Positions 45,334 to 53,952 of a DNA stretch of 64,000 bases are shown here, one piece after another (position 1 is the stretch's first letter; every line of letters starts with the position of its first letter). This stretch comes from Polyangiaceae bacterium (lineage in GTDB: Bacteria; Myxococcota_A; Polyangia; Polyangiales; Polyangiaceae). The notes below the pieces were generated by a model that made no database searches, was not told the DNA's origin, and was given only the letters and a program-made list of their open reading frames with translations. Position numbers and translations under genes: made by a program. The stretch lies in NCBI GenBank assembly GCA_020848455.1, contig JADLAB010000070.1:27137-91136 (forward strand). Reading direction: 5' to 3'.

Positions 45334-46311
45334 CTACGATTTCCCGACGAGCGGGCTTGGGCGGCCCCGCCCGGTCATCGCGTCGTGCAGGGAGTCCCAG
45401 AAAGTGTCGGCGTCCGGGTAGCGTTCGCGTGGGTCGATCGCGAGCGCTTTTTGCAGCACGCCCTCGACCCGATCGCTCGTCTCGATGCCGCGTTGGCGCA
45501 GCGTGGGGCGCGCGGCCGGGTCGGCCGCGGCGATGTAGAGCTGAGTCGGGTCGTCGCCGTCGAGCGCGCGCTCGCCGCTCACTACCTCGACGAGGATGAG
45601 CGCCAGCGCGAACACGTCGGTCCACGTGCCGGTGGGGCCGCGCCTCTTGTTGAACTGCTCCGGCGCGCCGTAGCTCGGCGTGAAGGCGCTCGGGTGCCCC
45701 CACGTGGCGTTCTGCGCCGCAGCGTAGCTCGGGTCGGCCATCGTCTTCGCGTTACCGAAGTCGAGCACCTTGAGCACCGGCCGGCCTCCCACGTGGGTGA
45801 GAAACAGGTTGTCCGGCTTCACGGCGCGGTTCGCCACCGCGGGCCTGTGCCGGTGGGCCACCCCGAGCGCGCGTGCAGCGGGCTCGAGCAGCTCCACCGC
45901 CTCCGAGAGCCGCATTCGCGGCGCCCCGCGCTCGACCCGGTCTCGCAGGTGGTCACTCAGCGTCTCGCCCTCGAGCCACTCGAGCACCATGTACGGCACC
46001 CACAGGCCTCGCGGCGTCGTCATGTCGCCGACGTCGAGCAGCCGCACGATGCCGCTCGTCAGGCCGCTGAGCGCGTGCAAGATGCGCGCCTCGGCCCGCA
46101 GGCGCGCGAACAGGCTCTCGCGCTCCTCGGGGTCGAGCTCGCGCGGGCTCTTCAGGCACTTGAGCGCAATCGGCACGCCGAGTTCGGCGTGCACACCGCG
46201 GTACGAGATCGATCGGTCGTCGGAGGCGACCATCTCGGTGACCGCATACCTGGCGGCGATGGTGCAGCCGCAGAGCTCCAAGGGGTCTCGAGAGGCGTCG
46301 CGATGGCCCAT
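45334..46311 (-). CDS. Predicted Ser/Thr pseudokinase
   Basis: A 325-aa kinase-fold protein. Ile-Ala-Leu-Lys near residue 48, Asp-Phe-Gly-Asn-Ala near 186 and Ala-Pro-Glu-Gln near 215 are present. The catalytic loop reads Asn161-Arg162-Ala163-Val-Lys-Pro-Asp-Asn where active kinases have His-Arg-Asp, so both the His and the catalytic Asp are lost. The Gly-rich loop is also absent. I start at the ATG at 46311; the frame is open upstream to 46374. It probably acts as a regulator or scaffold, perhaps of the active kinase encoded downstream. Confidence 0.8.
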   Translation of the reverse strand: MGHRDASRDPLELCGCTIAARYAVTEMVASDDRSISYRGVHAELGVPIALKCLKSPRELDPEERESLFARLRAEARILHALSGLTSGIVRLLDVGDMTTPRGLWVPYMVLEWLEGETLSDHLRDRVERGAPRMRLSEAVELLEPAARALGVAHRHRPAVANRAVKPDNLFLTHVGGRPVLKVLDFGNAKTMADPSYAAAQNATWGHPSAFTPSYGAPEQFNKRRGPTGTWTDVFALALILVEVVSGERALDGDDPTQLYIAAADPAARPTLRQRGIETSDRVEGVLQKALAIDPRERYPDADTFWDSLHDAMTGRGRPSPLVGKS

Positions 46312-46440
46312 GTGGCTTCGGCGACAACGTATGCCCAGGCGCCAGGGCCGGCAACGCCGATGGGCGCGCAGCATGCATCATGCACCCGTGCGGCCCCGCG
46401 CGTGCCGAGCGCGGCGATCTCCGGTGCCGGCAGAAGTACG

Positions 46441-46586
46441 CCCCCCGCAGCCGCGCGGTGACGCCGCTCAGGGCAGCGTGCCGGGGGTCGGTGGCAGGAA
46501 CAGGCTCGAGACGAAGTTCGCGCGGGTCGTGACCACGTACTCGGCCACGGGCTCGCCCGTCGCCGCGATCGACGCCGTGATCGTGG
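46441..46586. repeat. Right 146-bp direct repeat of the defence island
   Basis: The right-hand copy of the repeat at 23066-23211 (144/146 identical). Its first 21 bases are a relic of the Nudix gene tail that has no other reason to be here; the rest is the genuine 3' end of the lipoprotein gene. The matching halves on opposite sides show that the island lies between two formerly adjacent convergent genes. Confidence 0.93.
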
Positions 46587-47313
46587 CGGGGCCGACCGGC
46601 AGGTTGACGAAGATGGCGAAGCCCGAGACGCCGGTCGCGGTCGCCGCGGTGTCGAGCGCACCGCCGAGGTCGTAGCCGAGCACCGTGCTGCCGTCGGCGG
46701 TGTCGACCGCGAGCGCGATCTCGTTGCCCGGCTGCCGGTGGCAGTCGAGCACGGTCACCGCGACCTGCGCGCGCGCCGGGTCGCGCGTCAGGCCCGCCTG
46801 CGCGAGGTAGGCGTCGTAGGTCGTCAGGTTGATCTCGCCGAAGCTGTGGTCGTTCGCGTCGGCGACGAGCGGGGGCAGGTAGTGGACCAGATCGCCGATC
46901 AGGCTGCCGCCCGTCACTTCCAGGTAGCCGTCGAAGCCGACCGCGGCGATGGGCAAGGTGAGCGAGTAGCGGCCGTCGGTCGCCGTCACGGTCTCGTCGA
47001 GCGGCGTCGTGCAGACGGCGTCGCCCTTCGGGCAGGCGCGCACGGTGACGCCCGAGAGCGGGGTCGCGCCCGGGACCAGGCTCAGGTTGCCGGCGACCTG
47101 CAGCGAGCTCGCGGACGCCGTCGGCCACGCCACCGAGCCCACGCAGCCGAAGGGCGTGGCGTCACCGCCCGAGCCGCCCGTCCCGCCCGAGCTCGAGGTG
47201 GTGCTCGAGCTCGTGGTGCCACCCGTGCCGCCGGTGCCGCTGGTCTCGGCGTCGTCGGAGCAGGCGAGGAGCGTGCAGAGCGCGACGCCGAAGAGGATGG
47301 TGTTCGACCTCAT
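46468..47313 (-). CDS. Predicted lipoprotein with Thr/Ser/Gly linker
   Basis: A 281-aa exported protein. The signal ends in Thr-Leu-Leu-Ala-Cys at residue 18, then comes a linker of about 35 residues of Gly, Thr and Ser, typical of myxobacterial surface lipoproteins. The body has a carboxypeptidase-regulatory-like beta-sandwich look (Gly-Val-Thr-Val-Arg-Ala near residue 87, Asp-Gly-Arg-Tyr-Ser-Leu near 113) in its first half and a second strand-rich half. Its last 40 codons are duplicated at 23091-23211 as the left island boundary. Confidence 0.82.
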   Translation of the reverse strand: MRSNTILFGVALCTLLACSDDAETSGTGGTGGTTSSSTTSSSGGTGGSGGDATPFGCVGSVAWPTASASSLQVAGNLSLVPGATPLSGVTVRACPKGDAVCTTPLDETVTATDGRYSLTLPIAAVGFDGYLEVTGGSLIGDLVHYLPPLVADANDHSFGEINLTTYDAYLAQAGLTRDPARAQVAVTVLDCHRQPGNEIALAVDTADGSTVLGYDLGGALDTAATATGVSGFAIFVNLPVGPATITASIAATGEPVAEYVVTTRANFVSSLFLPPTPGTLP

Positions 47314-47390
47314 GCCCCGAGCCTACGAGCGCCCGGCGCGCGGCACAACGTACCGCGCGTCGTCCCGCGCCGTCCGGTCCCCGCGGCCGC

Positions 47391-50300
47391 TCAGCGTGCG
47401 GCCTGCAGGGCCCGCACCCGCGCGGGCACCCGCGCATCCTTGGCCCGGTAGGCACCGACGCTGCCGACGCTCACGATGCCGCGGTCGCGCATGAGCACGA
47501 AGGGCCGCTCGTCGAAGGTGAGGTTGCCGTGGCCGTCGTGCTCGATCACCTCGACCTTGCCGAGCCCGTAGCCCATCGGTCCGCGCGCGTAGTAGTGCAC
47601 CTGCACGAAGTGGCCGCTCGAGCGCTCGGCGCCGAGGATGAACTCCTCGGGCCCGTAGCCGTTCGTGATGTCCGCGCTGAGCGCCCCGCCGGAGGGCAGC
47701 GCGCGGCTGCCGTAGTAGGCGTGGCCACCCTCCTGGTCGTAGACGTGTAGATCCACGTCGTTGCTGTCGCTCTCCCACGAGAGCACGAAGCGGAGCGACG
47801 CGCCGTCGGCGAGCGGGACGCCCTCCTCCGCGAGCGCCGCCAGCACCTGTTCGCGCCGCTCGGGCTGCGCCCGCAGGTAGGCCGCGGCGACGAGGCCGAG
47901 GTCGTTCTTCAGCACCGCGACGGCCTGCCCCACCCGGGCCGGGAAGTCGCGCTTCAGGGCCGTGCGCAGCGTGTCGAAGGCCTCGGCGGTGCGGCCGCGC
48001 TTGAGCAGCGCGTAGGCGAGCAGGCGGTGGCTCGTCGGGTGGTCGGGGCGGTCGTCGCGCGCCTTCGTGTAGGTGTCGACGGCCAGATCGAGCGCGTCGC
48101 TCGCGGCGAGTCGCTCGAGACGTGCGCCCGCGTAGCGCCGCAGATCCGCGCGCGCGGGGTAGAGATCGACGATGGACCCGTAGGCCCGGGCCGCGAAGCC
48201 GAGCTCACCTCGCGCCTCGAGCGCCTCGCCGAGCGCGAGCAGCGCCGCGAGATCGGCGGGCTCGGATGCCTGCCACGCCTGAGCCTTGGCGAGCGCCGCG
48301 TCACGCTCGCCCGTGTCGAGCAGGCCCATCACCTCGGCGAGCCGGCCCTCGAGGGCGTTGTCGGCCGGCGGCTCGGCCCGCTCCGGGGTCACGGCGAGTG
48401 GCGCATGGCGCGTCGAGGGCACGTCGAGCGGCTGCGGCGCGCGGCTCGCGTCGGCGACCGAGCCGTCCCCGGGCGCGAACTGCAGGGGGTAGGTGACCGT
48501 GATGATGCCGCCCTCCGGCACGGGGAAGGTGAGGGCGCGGAAGCCCCCCGCGACGCACGCGCTCATCTCGGAGTCGCCGATCTGGTCCTCGGCCTGCGCG
48601 GCGGCCACGCTGCCGTCTCGGCCGATGACGAAGCGCACGACCACGCGGCCGGCGAGCGTGGCGTTGCGCCGCAGCGCCGCCTCGTAGCAGCCGCGGAAGC
48701 GCCCGAAGCTCATGCGCACGACGCGCTGCACGACCTCGGGCGGGAGCCGCCCGCTCACCGTCGTGGCGCCCATGCGGACCTGCGGCGGGCGCGAGCGATG
48801 CGTGCCAGCGAGCCGGCCGCTGCCCTGGCCGAAGCCCTGCCCGGTGCCCGTGCCGGCGCCGTGGCCGATCGCGCCGACGGTGCCGACGCCCTGGGGCTCA
48901 CCACGGCCCCCGCCGCCCTCGCCCACGCCGGACAGCCCGAGCCCGCCGGCGCCGAAGGAATCGCCGATGGCGTCGCCCCACATGTTGCCGCGCGCCGAGA
49001 GCGGCTCCGGAGCGGCGTCGGTCGGCGGCGGGGCGGCCTGCGAGAGAGCGCCCGTTGCGCCGAAGCTCCGCGGGTCGGCCGGAGCAGGCTTCGCGGGGAA
49101 GGGATCCGGCGCCGGCGGCGGCGGGCGGCGGTCCGAGACGACGAGGCGGCCGGCGCGCGGCGTGAGGATGTCGGCGAGCGCCTTCTGATCGAGGCCGTAG
49201 CGCTCGTAGTCGGCGTCGGTCTCGAGCACGAGCAGCGAGGTGTAGGGGCTCGCGACGCGCGCGCGGGTCGAGAGCTCCACCATGGTGCGCGCGAGCGCCG
49301 GGCTCGCCCCCTCGCGGCGCTCCTGCTCCTCGAGCGCCGACAGGCGGGCCCGGGCCATGGCGCGCGCCACGAGCGGCGCCGCGGCGTCGCCGAGCGGCAC
49401 CGACACGGCCGGCGCGTCCCCGAGCACGACGCTCGCGGGCTCGCCCGGCGCGAGGCCCGGCAGCTCGGCGTACACGAGCACCGTGTCGCCGGGCTGGGCG
49501 TTCGGAAGGCTCTCGGGGAAGTGCCAGCTCGCGCCCGGGACGCGCACCGGCAGGCTGGCCGTGCCGTAGGACAGGCGGCGCCAGGTCATGTCCGGGCCCT
49601 CGCCCGCGTCGATGACCGTGCCCGCGCGGGCGAGGCCGGCGGCGACGAGCGAGCCGAGCAGCTCGGGGTCGCGGATCGCGCCGTACACGACGGCGTCGAG
49701 CCGCGCGATGCCGCCCTCGGCGAGGCTCCGGGCGGCCGCGACGAGACCCTGCGCGTCCGGGCCCGCGGTGGCGACGCCGTCCGTGAGCACGACCACGCGG
49801 TCGAAGCCGCGCGCGAGCACCGCGGCTCCGCCGGGCGCCCCGCTCGCCGCCTGGCGCGTCGCCTCGCGGGCGAGCTCGCGCGCGAAGCCGAGCGCCGCGG
49901 CGAGATCCGACGCGCCGAGCGCCCGGCGCCCGAGCAGCCGCTGCCGCTCTGCCGCACCGTAGCCGGAGGCCGGGCCCGCGTAGACGAGCTCCGGCAGCTG
50001 GTCGAAGGCGACGACGGCGAGCGGCGCGTCGCTACCGGCGCTCCCCGCGAGTGCGGCCGCGAGCTTGCCGGTGAGCGCGACCTCGTCCTCGAGCTCGTAG
50101 GTGCGCGAGGCGCTCGTGTCGACGAGCAAGAGCGCCGAGCGCGGCGCGTCGGCCGGCGCGATGGCGTCGGGCACGACGAGGCGCGCGACGGCGAGCGGCC
50201 CGCTGCGTCGCCCGATGGCGGCGGCGGGGACGTCGAGGACGAGATCCTCCTCGGGCAGGTAGGCCGCGCGCGTGAAGCTCTCGGCCGCGGCGCCGTCGAG

Positions 50301-51035
50301 GTAGAGCGCGCTCTTGAGCTCGCCCACGCGCGGCAGCCCGCGCAGGCGCGCCACCGACTGACGTCCGACGGCGAGCTCCTGCGACCACGAGATGATGATC
50401 TCCTTCTGCGAGAGCGGCTCGATGGGGAAGATGCGCGCCGAGAAGCTCCCGCCCTCGCTCTGCTCGAGCAGCGCCGGATCGACCTTCCGGTGCAGGAAAT
50501 CCTCGTAGATCTGGCGGGCGCGCGTGCGCTCCACCATCTCGGCCTCCATCAGCCTCGAGCCCACCTTCATGGCGAAGCGGCTCACCGCCGCCCGCGGCGG
50601 CAGGGCGATGCGGAACTGACCCTCGAGCCGGCGCGCCTCGGGGTTCGAGAAGGTGAGCCTCAACTCCGTGAAGGCGAGCGGGCCCTCGACCACGGTCTCG
50701 GCGTCGATGGAGTCGATGGCGAGATCCGTGCCGTCGGCCGTCGTGATGCGTACCGGCGGCGCTGCCTTCTGCCGGTAGCTCGCCGCCGCGAGCTCGATCC
50801 CCGCCGGGAGCGGCACGAGCGACACCTGGCCGTCGGTGCTCGCCGGCTCGGGCGCGGGCGCCGCGGGGGGCGCGGGCGTCCTCACGTCGACCCGGGGACC
50901 GCTGCACGAGAGCAGCGCCACGACCCCGCCGATCGCCGCGCCTCGCAGCGCCCGCGCGGCGGCGGCTGCGCGCCACGCGCGGCGTCCAATTCCTGCACCT
51001 CGGTCGCGGTCGCCCGGAGTCTTCGCTGTGCTCAC
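47391..51035 (-). CDS. VIT/vWA protein with AgmX-type, TPR and DUF2135 domains
   Basis: A 1214-aa GTG-started protein with an unusual domain series. A lipobox-like Leu-Leu-Ser-Cys sits near residue 44, then a VIT domain (about 60-190) and a vWA domain with MIDAS-type Asp-Thr-Ser-Ala-Ser near 311. A Gly-rich spacer of about 90 residues follows, then an AgmX/PglI C-terminal (TonB-like) domain with Cys-Tyr-Glu-Ala-Ala-Leu near 785, tetratricopeptide helices (about 890-1050) and a DUF2135/YfaP-like domain with Trp-Glu-Ser-Asp-Ser-Asn-Asp-Val-Asp near 1094. It probably works at the envelope in adhesion or protein assembly. Confidence 0.85.
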   Translation of the reverse strand: MSTAKTPGDRDRGAGIGRRAWRAAAAARALRGAAIGGVVALLSCSGPRVDVRTPAPPAAPAPEPASTDGQVSLVPLPAGIELAAASYRQKAAPPVRITTADGTDLAIDSIDAETVVEGPLAFTELRLTFSNPEARRLEGQFRIALPPRAAVSRFAMKVGSRLMEAEMVERTRARQIYEDFLHRKVDPALLEQSEGGSFSARIFPIEPLSQKEIIISWSQELAVGRQSVARLRGLPRVGELKSALYLDGAAAESFTRAAYLPEEDLVLDVPAAAIGRRSGPLAVARLVVPDAIAPADAPRSALLLVDTSASRTYELEDEVALTGKLAAALAGSAGSDAPLAVVAFDQLPELVYAGPASGYGAAERQRLLGRRALGASDLAAALGFARELAREATRQAASGAPGGAAVLARGFDRVVVLTDGVATAGPDAQGLVAAARSLAEGGIARLDAVVYGAIRDPELLGSLVAAGLARAGTVIDAGEGPDMTWRRLSYGTASLPVRVPGASWHFPESLPNAQPGDTVLVYAELPGLAPGEPASVVLGDAPAVSVPLGDAAAPLVARAMARARLSALEEQERREGASPALARTMVELSTRARVASPYTSLLVLETDADYERYGLDQKALADILTPRAGRLVVSDRRPPPPAPDPFPAKPAPADPRSFGATGALSQAAPPPTDAAPEPLSARGNMWGDAIGDSFGAGGLGLSGVGEGGGGRGEPQGVGTVGAIGHGAGTGTGQGFGQGSGRLAGTHRSRPPQVRMGATTVSGRLPPEVVQRVVRMSFGRFRGCYEAALRRNATLAGRVVVRFVIGRDGSVAAAQAEDQIGDSEMSACVAGGFRALTFPVPEGGIITVTYPLQFAPGDGSVADASRAPQPLDVPSTRHAPLAVTPERAEPPADNALEGRLAEVMGLLDTGERDAALAKAQAWQASEPADLAALLALGEALEARGELGFAARAYGSIVDLYPARADLRRYAGARLERLAASDALDLAVDTYTKARDDRPDHPTSHRLLAYALLKRGRTAEAFDTLRTALKRDFPARVGQAVAVLKNDLGLVAAAYLRAQPERREQVLAALAEEGVPLADGASLRFVLSWESDSNDVDLHVYDQEGGHAYYGSRALPSGGALSADITNGYGPEEFILGAERSSGHFVQVHYYARGPMGYGLGKVEVIEHDGHGNLTFDERPFVLMRDRGIVSVGSVGAYRAKDARVPARVRALQAAR

Positions 51036-51081
51036 GCTCCGACGGACACCCGGCCCGGTCGGAAGTTCCCCGCCGGCGCGG

Positions 51082-53034
51082 CTACAGCTGGCCCGGCGGT
51101 CCGCCGTAGAAGCGGTTCGCCTCCGCGAGCAGGTCGGCGCAGCGCTCGAGCGGCAGCGACGTCTTCTCGCTCGGGTCCTCGGACACGTCGTAGCAGCCCC
51201 AGTCCGCGTCCCACTCGCGGGCGATGAGCTTGCGGAAGCCCTGCACGACGCCCCAGTTCTCGAGCGCGCAGCCCCACACGCCGGAGCAGTTCGAGACGTG
51301 CAGGATCGGCCCCGGCCCGCGCTCGGGCGGATCGGGGCGGACGAGGCTCTTGCCCGGCATCTTGGCCCGGTACGGCGCGATCTCGGGCGCGTCCCAGAGG
51401 CCGAGCCAGTCGAGCATCGTGGGTGCGAGGTCGGAGTGGTAGATGGGCTCGGCGTGGCGGCTCGCGAGCACGCGCCGCTCCTCGTCGGTGAGCGTGCCCG
51501 CGGGCGCGTCGATCCACGTCGGCACGCGCATCTCCACGTCGAAGAGCGACTGCGTGTGCCCGAGCTGCTCGTGCTCGCGGAACTGCTCGCCGTGGTCCGA
51601 GGTGTAGAGGATCACCGTGCGCGGGCCGAAGGGCGCCGCGCGCACGAAGGACACGAGGTCGGCCACCGTCTTGTCCTGGAAGTGGACCGCGTTGCGGTAG
51701 AAGTTGTGGTAGGCGTCGTTGTCGTCGGGGGCCTTGCTTTCGAGCGAGGGCTGGAAGGGCGCGTCGCTCGGGTCCGCCCGGTAGGGCACGTGCGTGTTGC
51801 CGAACTGCACCACGGCCATGAACGGCTCGCCGAGCTGGGGCAGCTCCTCCTTCACGCGCGCCGTCAAGAGCTCGTCGTAGGCCCCGAGGTCGATGTTGGC
51901 CTGCGGATCGAGGTGCGTCGCGCCGCAGTGGAACTTGACCGGCAGATCGCGCACCCACAGCCGCGAGTTCGCGAACAGCATGTGGTGGCTCGTCCAGTAG
52001 GCGCTCGGGATGCCCGCCGCCGCCGCGAAGTCGAACAGGACGGGCGCCGCGTGCAGCGCCTCGCGCCCGTCGGTGGGCTCGACGCCGGCCCAGAGGACGG
52101 CGAGCTCGATCGCGGTCGTGGTCGAGTTCGCGCGCACTTGCTCGAAGCCGAGTCGCTCGGGCAGGGCGCGGTTGGTGAAGGGCGTGCCCGGGCACTCGGG
52201 CACGGGCGAGGAGCACGCCGCGTCCGCGCGCACGCTCTCGGTGAGCACGAAGAGCACGTTGCGCGCCCGCGCCGGCGCCGCGTGGAGCGGCGGGAGCTTC
52301 GGCGGGTTGCGCAGGCCGGGCCGCACGCTCGCCTTGTCGAGCCCGTGCGAGAGCTGCTTCACGAGCCCGCCGATCGCGTGGAAGTAGATGACGTCCGGCG
52401 TCGAGCCCTGCATCGACGCGTACGAGCACGGGATGAAGAACACGGCCACCGTGGCCGGCAGCGCGAGGGCGAGCGTCACCTGCCGCAGCCGGCGCCGCGG
52501 CCGCACGAGCTTGCGCCCCAGCCACACGAGCCCGATGCCGCCGGCCATCACCGGCAAGAGCGACCACAGGAAATTCGCGGCGTCGGCCGAGACCTGGCCG
52601 AACACGCTCTCGGTGACCGAGGTGCCGAACAGCGTGGCCTGGAGGTTCAGGTACACCGAGTACTGCCCGTGGAAGTAGATCTGGATGCCGACCGAGAGGG
52701 TCGCGAAGAGCACGAACACGGTGGCCGCGATCCAGCGCGGCACGCCGCGCCGCGCCGCCGCCACGCACAGGAGCACGCCCCAGAGCACGCCGCTCTCGAC
52801 GAGCGACACCACGTAGCTGAAGAAGTACCTGCCCGGGAGCTGCACCAGGCGCGAGCCGCGGAGCGCGAAGTCGACGGCCGCGACGCCGAGCGCGGGCAGG
52901 ACCAGCGCGAGCCGCCCGAGCGCACGGCGGTGGCGCGCGACGAAGCGCAGCATGCGCCGCCGGAGCGGCGGGCGCGGCCGCGCGGGTGGCGCGGCGGGCT
53001 GGCTCTCGGCTCGGTCGACGGCGATCTCGGTCAC
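51082..53034 (-). CDS. Membrane sulfatase-fold transferase (EptA/LTA-synthase-like)
   Basis: A 650-aa inner-membrane protein with a GTG start. About five membrane helices (residues 40-205) are followed by an extracytoplasmic alkaline-phosphatase/sulfatase fold. Val-Leu-Thr-Glu-Ser-Val-Arg near residue 269 and Thr-Ser-Asp-His-Gly-Glu near 485 are the metal-binding motifs, and Asn-Ser-Thr-Thr-Thr-Ala near 310 supplies the Thr nucleophile. Enzymes of this build transfer phosphoethanolamine or phosphoglycerol to lipid or sugar acceptors. The acceptor here is unknown. Confidence 0.85.
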   Translation of the reverse strand: MTEIAVDRAESQPAAPPARPRPPLRRRMLRFVARHRRALGRLALVLPALGVAAVDFALRGSRLVQLPGRYFFSYVVSLVESGVLWGVLLCVAAARRGVPRWIAATVFVLFATLSVGIQIYFHGQYSVYLNLQATLFGTSVTESVFGQVSADAANFLWSLLPVMAGGIGLVWLGRKLVRPRRRLRQVTLALALPATVAVFFIPCSYASMQGSTPDVIYFHAIGGLVKQLSHGLDKASVRPGLRNPPKLPPLHAAPARARNVLFVLTESVRADAACSSPVPECPGTPFTNRALPERLGFEQVRANSTTTAIELAVLWAGVEPTDGREALHAAPVLFDFAAAAGIPSAYWTSHHMLFANSRLWVRDLPVKFHCGATHLDPQANIDLGAYDELLTARVKEELPQLGEPFMAVVQFGNTHVPYRADPSDAPFQPSLESKAPDDNDAYHNFYRNAVHFQDKTVADLVSFVRAAPFGPRTVILYTSDHGEQFREHEQLGHTQSLFDVEMRVPTWIDAPAGTLTDEERRVLASRHAEPIYHSDLAPTMLDWLGLWDAPEIAPYRAKMPGKSLVRPDPPERGPGPILHVSNCSGVWGCALENWGVVQGFRKLIAREWDADWGCYDVSEDPSEKTSLPLERCADLLAEANRFYGGPPGQL

Positions 53035-53137
53035 GCGGCGCTCGGTGTGGCCCGGGAAAACGGGCCGAGAACCTTAGCACGGCTCGCGCGGCGGCCACGA
53101 GCACGGGGCGCCCGGCGGGCGTCCGGCGTCCGGCCTT

Positions 53138-53851
53138 TCACTCGGCCTGGCACGGTGCGAGGAAGTTGCCGCACTGCGAGGCAAGCGTGTCGATGCACGC
53201 CTGGCACGTCGGGTCGACCGGCACGTACATGCCGCAGTAGTCGGCGCACTCGGCGGTGCAGTACTGACAGACGCAGGCGGCGGCGTTGGCCCACTTCTCC
53301 TGATCCGTGCCCGGGCAGAGCGGGATCTCGGGGCTCGGATCGAGGAAGTGCTCGCCGCACTTGTGGCAGGCGCACGCGAAGTGCGCGGCGCAGTCGGCGC
53401 AATCGCAGCCCTCGATGAAGGGGTTGCAGACGCCGTCGCCGTCGCAGCCGTCGGCGCACTGGAGGTCGCCCACGCAGTCCCGACAGATGCAGTCGTCGAC
53501 GAGGCCGTTCGCCTGGTCGTAGCAGATCCCGTCATGGACGCAGCTCGCGCACAGGCACTGGGCCGGATCCGGCGAGGCGCAGTTGTACATCGGGCTCGTC
53601 ACGTCCACGCACTGGAACCCCGGGGCGCCGCCCGTCGAGCTGCCTCCGCCTCCGGTCGCCTGCCCCGCGCTGCCGCCCGAGCCGCCGGGGGCGCTGCCGC
53701 CGCTGGTGGCGCCGCTGCCGCCGCCTGCGGCACCGACCGCGTAGTCGTTGCCGAGGATCGCGGTGCACGCCCCGGCGAGCAGGGTCGCTGCGAGCGCGGC
53801 CGCCACCCCGACCGCGCGCGAGCCGAGGCCCGAGCCCGTCCGTCCCTTCAT
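53138..53851 (-). CDS. Cys-rich predicted lipoprotein
   Basis: A 237-aa protein. The signal ends in Leu-Ala-Gly-Ala-Cys near residue 29, then a 45-residue Gly/Ser/Thr linker. The remaining 150 residues contain over 25 Cys, many as Cys-x-Cys or Cys-x2-Cys (Cys-Leu-Cys-Ala-Ser-Cys, Cys-Ile-Cys-Arg-Asp-Cys, Cys-Asp-Cys-Ala-Asp-Cys), which suggests a disulfide-knotted or metal-binding repeat. I start at the ATG at 53851 rather than the GTG at 53869. Found in many myxobacteria as surface proteins; function unknown. Confidence 0.78.
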   Translation of the reverse strand: MKGRTGSGLGSRAVGVAAALAATLLAGACTAILGNDYAVGAAGGGSGATSGGSAPGGSGGSAGQATGGGGSSTGGAPGFQCVDVTSPMYNCASPDPAQCLCASCVHDGICYDQANGLVDDCICRDCVGDLQCADGCDGDGVCNPFIEGCDCADCAAHFACACHKCGEHFLDPSPEIPLCPGTDQEKWANAAACVCQYCTAECADYCGMYVPVDPTCQACIDTLASQCGNFLAPCQAE

Positions 53852-53952
53852 CGTGTGCCCCGCCGCCACGGCCCCATCCTACGCGCAATCCCGGCGAATG
53901 GGCACGGCCGGGCGGTATTACGAAACCATGCGAGCCGGAGTAAGGTGCCCTC

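Noticed and set aside
46312..46440. Possible att or terminal inverted repeat of a transposon at the right island end
   Set aside because: No inverted match to the left end inside 23211-23252 and no transposase gene; only the 146-bp direct repeat is supported.
48027..51227. 1066-aa plus-strand frame
   Set aside because: Complement of the VIT/vWA gene; Arg/Ala/Gly-rich shadow.
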